From contig OZ059900.1 in the NCBI GenBank assembly GCA_964057225.1, positions 15,205,638-15,269,637 of the forward strand: DNA of 64,000 nt. The letters run 5' to 3'. Under the pieces are notes generated by a model. That model was not told the DNA's origin, did no database searches, and saw nothing but the letters and a program-made list of their open reading frames with translations. Shown in pieces: positions 61,801-64,000 of this stretch; within the stretch, counting starts at the first letter, position 1, and each line of letters opens with the position of its first letter. The translations under genes were made by a program, and so were the position numbers. This DNA comes from Auanema rhodensis. Lineage: Eukaryota > Nematoda > Chromadorea > Rhabditida > Rhabditidae.

Positions 61801-64000
61801 TGCTGGAAAACCAGTTTTTGGAAATTTCGCTGTAAACAAGGTTTTGACTTACGATTTCATGTGTTCAAACTCATGCAATGTCAATGAAACCTTGCTCAAA
61901 ATTGTTCCTACAACGTCTAGTTCCACTTTCACGACAAAAAAACAGGGGTTAGAAAATTAAGGAAATTAGCATATTCTGAGGGCACGCCCCTTATGGCTAA
62001 TATTGATTAAATCGATTTTTGTTCATATGAGTCGTCAAATGAAACGAATTTCAGGGTGTTACATACTAAAATGAAGCATTTTACATGCTGAACACTATAA
62101 AAATACAAAAACACAGTATTTCCCATGAGAAATATTTTATTATGCTGGAAAACCAGTTTTTGGAAAGTTCGCTGTAAACAAGGTTTTGACTTACGATTTC
62201 ATGTGTTCAAACTCATGCAATGTCAATGAAACCTAGCTCAAAATTGTTCGTACAACGTCTAATTCCACTTTCACGACAAAAAAACAGGGGTTAGAAAATT
62301 AAGGAAATTAGCATATTCTGAGGGCACGCCCCTTATGGCTAATATTGATTAAATCGATTTTTGTTCATATGAGTCGTCAAATGCAACGAATTTCAGCGTG
62401 TTACATACTAAAATGAAGCATTTTACATGCTGAACACTAGAAAAATACAAAAACACAGTATTTCCCATGAGAAATATTTTATTATGCTGGAAAACCAGTT
62501 TTTGGAAAGTTCGCTGTAAACAAGGTTTTGACTTACGATTTCATGTGTTCAAACTCATGCAATGTCAATGAAACCTAGCTCAAAATTGTTCCTACAACGT
62601 CTAGTTCCACTTTCACGACAAAAAACAGGGGTTAGAAAATTAAGGAAATTAGCATATTCTGAGGGCACGCCCCTTATGGCTAATATTGATTAAATCGATT
62701 TTTGTTCATATGAGTCGTCAAATGCAACGAATTTCAGCGTGTTACATACTAAAATGAAGCATTTTACATGCTGAACACTAGAAAAATACAAAAACACAGT
62801 ATTTCCCATGAGAAATATTTTATTATGCTGGAAAACCAGTTTTTGGAAATTTCGCTGTAAACAAGGTTTTGACTTACGATTTCATGTGTTCAAACTCATG
62901 CAATGTCAATGAAACCTAGCTCAAAATTGTTCCTACAACGTCTAATTCCACTTTCACGACAAAAAAACAGGGGTTAGAAAATTAAGGAAATTAGCATATT
63001 CTGAGGGCACGCCCCTTATGGCTAATATTGATTAAATCGATTTTTGTTCATATGAGTCGTCAAATGCAACGAATTTCAGCGTGTTACATACTAAAATGAA
63101 GTATTTTACATGCTGAACACTAGAAAAATACAAAAACACAGTATTTCCCATGAGAAATATTTTATTATGCTGGAAAACCAGTTTTTGGAAATTTCGCTGT
63201 AAACAAGGTTTTGACTTACGATTTCATGTGCTCAAACTCATGCAATGTCAATGAAACCTAGCTCAAAATTGTTCCTACAACGTCTAATTCCACTTTCACG
63301 ACAAAAAAACAGGGGTTAGAAAATTAAGGAAATTAGCATATTCTGAGGGCACGCCCCTTATGGCTAATATTGATTAAATCGATTTTTGTTCATATGAGTC
63401 GTCAAATGCAACGAATTTTAGCGTGTTACATACTAAAATGAAGCATTTTACATGCTGAACACTAGAAAAATACAAAAACACAGTATTTCCCATGAGAAAT
63501 ATTTTATTATGCTGGAAAACCAGTTTTTGGAAATTTCGCTGTAAACAAGGTTTTGACTTACGATTTCATGTGTTCAAACTCATGCAATGTCAATGAAACC
63601 TAGCTCAAAATTGTTCGTACAACGTCTAGTTCCACTTTCACGACAAAAAAACAGGGGTTAGAAAATTAAGGAAATTAGCATATTCTGAGGGCACGCCCCT
63701 TATGGCTAATATTGATTAAATCGATTTTTGTTCATATGAGTCGTCAAATGCAACAAATTTCAGCGTGTTACATACTAAAATGAAGCATTTTACAAGCTGA
63801 ACACTAGAAAAATACAAAAACACAGTTTTTCCCATGAGAAATATTTTATTATGCTGGAAAACCAGTTTTTGAAAATTTCGCTGTAAACAAGGTTTTGACT
63901 TACGATTTCATGTGTTCAAACTCATGCAATGTCAATGAAACCTAGCTCAAAATTGTTCCTACAACGTCTAGTTCCACTTTCACGACAAAAAAACAGGGGT
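58823..64000. repeat. Zone 6: divergent right-hand monomers (M173-M188)
   Basis: Private changes become frequent from here. M173: ATTGAGG, CATAATCTG, GCAATTAAT, GTCACATA, ACTAAAAAAA, AACGAGTT, GAAATCTAG. M174: GCAGATTC and GGCTTATA. M181: AAAAGCAACG and CCTTGCTC. M182: ATGAAACG and CAGGGTG. M185: GTGCTCAAA. M186: ATTTTAGCG. Some are shared at short range: M173 and M175 (684 bp apart), M182 and M183 (GAAAGTTCG, 342 bp apart), M180 and M187 (CAACAAATT, ACAAGCTG and AGTTTTTCC, 2393 bp apart). M188 is cut by the window end at 48 bp. The unit is still head to tail with no break. Confidence 0.88.

Larger units (their letters stand above)
1..64000. repeat. Satellite DNA array, 342-bp unit, 187 full copies
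   Basis: Every base belongs to a 342-bp unit repeated head to tail in one orientation. Successive TTGTT starts fall at 1, 343, 685, 1027 and so on, up to 63953. GC is about 34.5% by hand count of the first unit. Most neighbouring units differ at only a few sites. Seventeen units depart from 342 bp by 1 or 2 bases, with a net sum of -2, which accounts for the position of the last unit. Long uniform arrays like this are typical of eukaryotic centromeric or pericentromeric heterochromatin; that location is inferred. No coding region, RNA gene, transposon or unique spacer was seen on either strand. I do not recognise the family by sequence. Confidence 0.99.

Noticed and set aside
1-64000. CRISPR array
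   Set aside because: There are no short repeats with unique spacers. The whole 342-bp unit repeats, with no variable spacer between copies.
1-64000. Ribosomal DNA spacer repeats or other gene-linked tandem repeats
   Set aside because: No rRNA, tRNA or histone gene sequence interrupts the array in 64 kb.
1-64000. Transposon or retroelement insertions
   Set aside because: The 342-bp phase is kept from end to end with only 1- or 2-base shifts, leaving no room for an insertion or target-site duplication.

Overview
The whole 64-kb window is one uninterrupted head-to-tail satellite DNA array. The repeat unit is 342 bp and about 34.5% GC (hand count of the first unit). With the unit phased to start at TTGTT, position 1 begins monomer 1. 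There are 187 complete monomers (M1 to M187) plus 48 bp of M188. All lie in the same orientation. I see no gene, RNA gene, transposon, inversion or unique sequence between them. Adding the small indels I found in 17 monomers gives a net shift of -2 bp, which matches the observed start of M188 at 63953 (187 x 342 = 63954). The indexing below is therefore internally consistent.

This looks like constitutive heterochromatin (centromeric or pericentromeric) of a eukaryote. I do not recognise the satellite family or the species. CpG is close to its expected frequency (9 to 10 per monomer against about 10 expected), which argues weakly for a genome with little CpG methylation, for example many insects. 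That is inference.

Monomers differ at a small set of diagnostic positions, and combinations of these markers reveal higher-order structure. Zone 1 (1-14704) is a C/A-type zone with a 2735-bp eight-monomer unit present twice. Zone 2 (14705-26332) holds a 5814-bp, 17-monomer tandem duplication with its junction inside monomer M61. Zone 3 (26333-37619) is a mosaic of TTCGTAC-type monomers and a five-monomer 1710-bp cassette, in three copies. Zone 4 (37620-53008) repeats zone 1 and parts of zone 2 in the same order. Zone 5 (53009-58822) repeats the end of zone 2 and the cassette, now as a tandem pair. Zone 6 (58823-64000) has many private changes, as expected towards an array edge.

The main result is nested order: base unit, multi-monomer units (5, 6, 8, 11, 12 and 17 monomers), and a collinear super-repeat in which zones 1-3 are echoed by zones 4-5. 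Several chimeric monomers mark unequal crossovers inside the unit. The five 61-codon minus-strand frames are by-products of one T-to-A change and are not called as genes.
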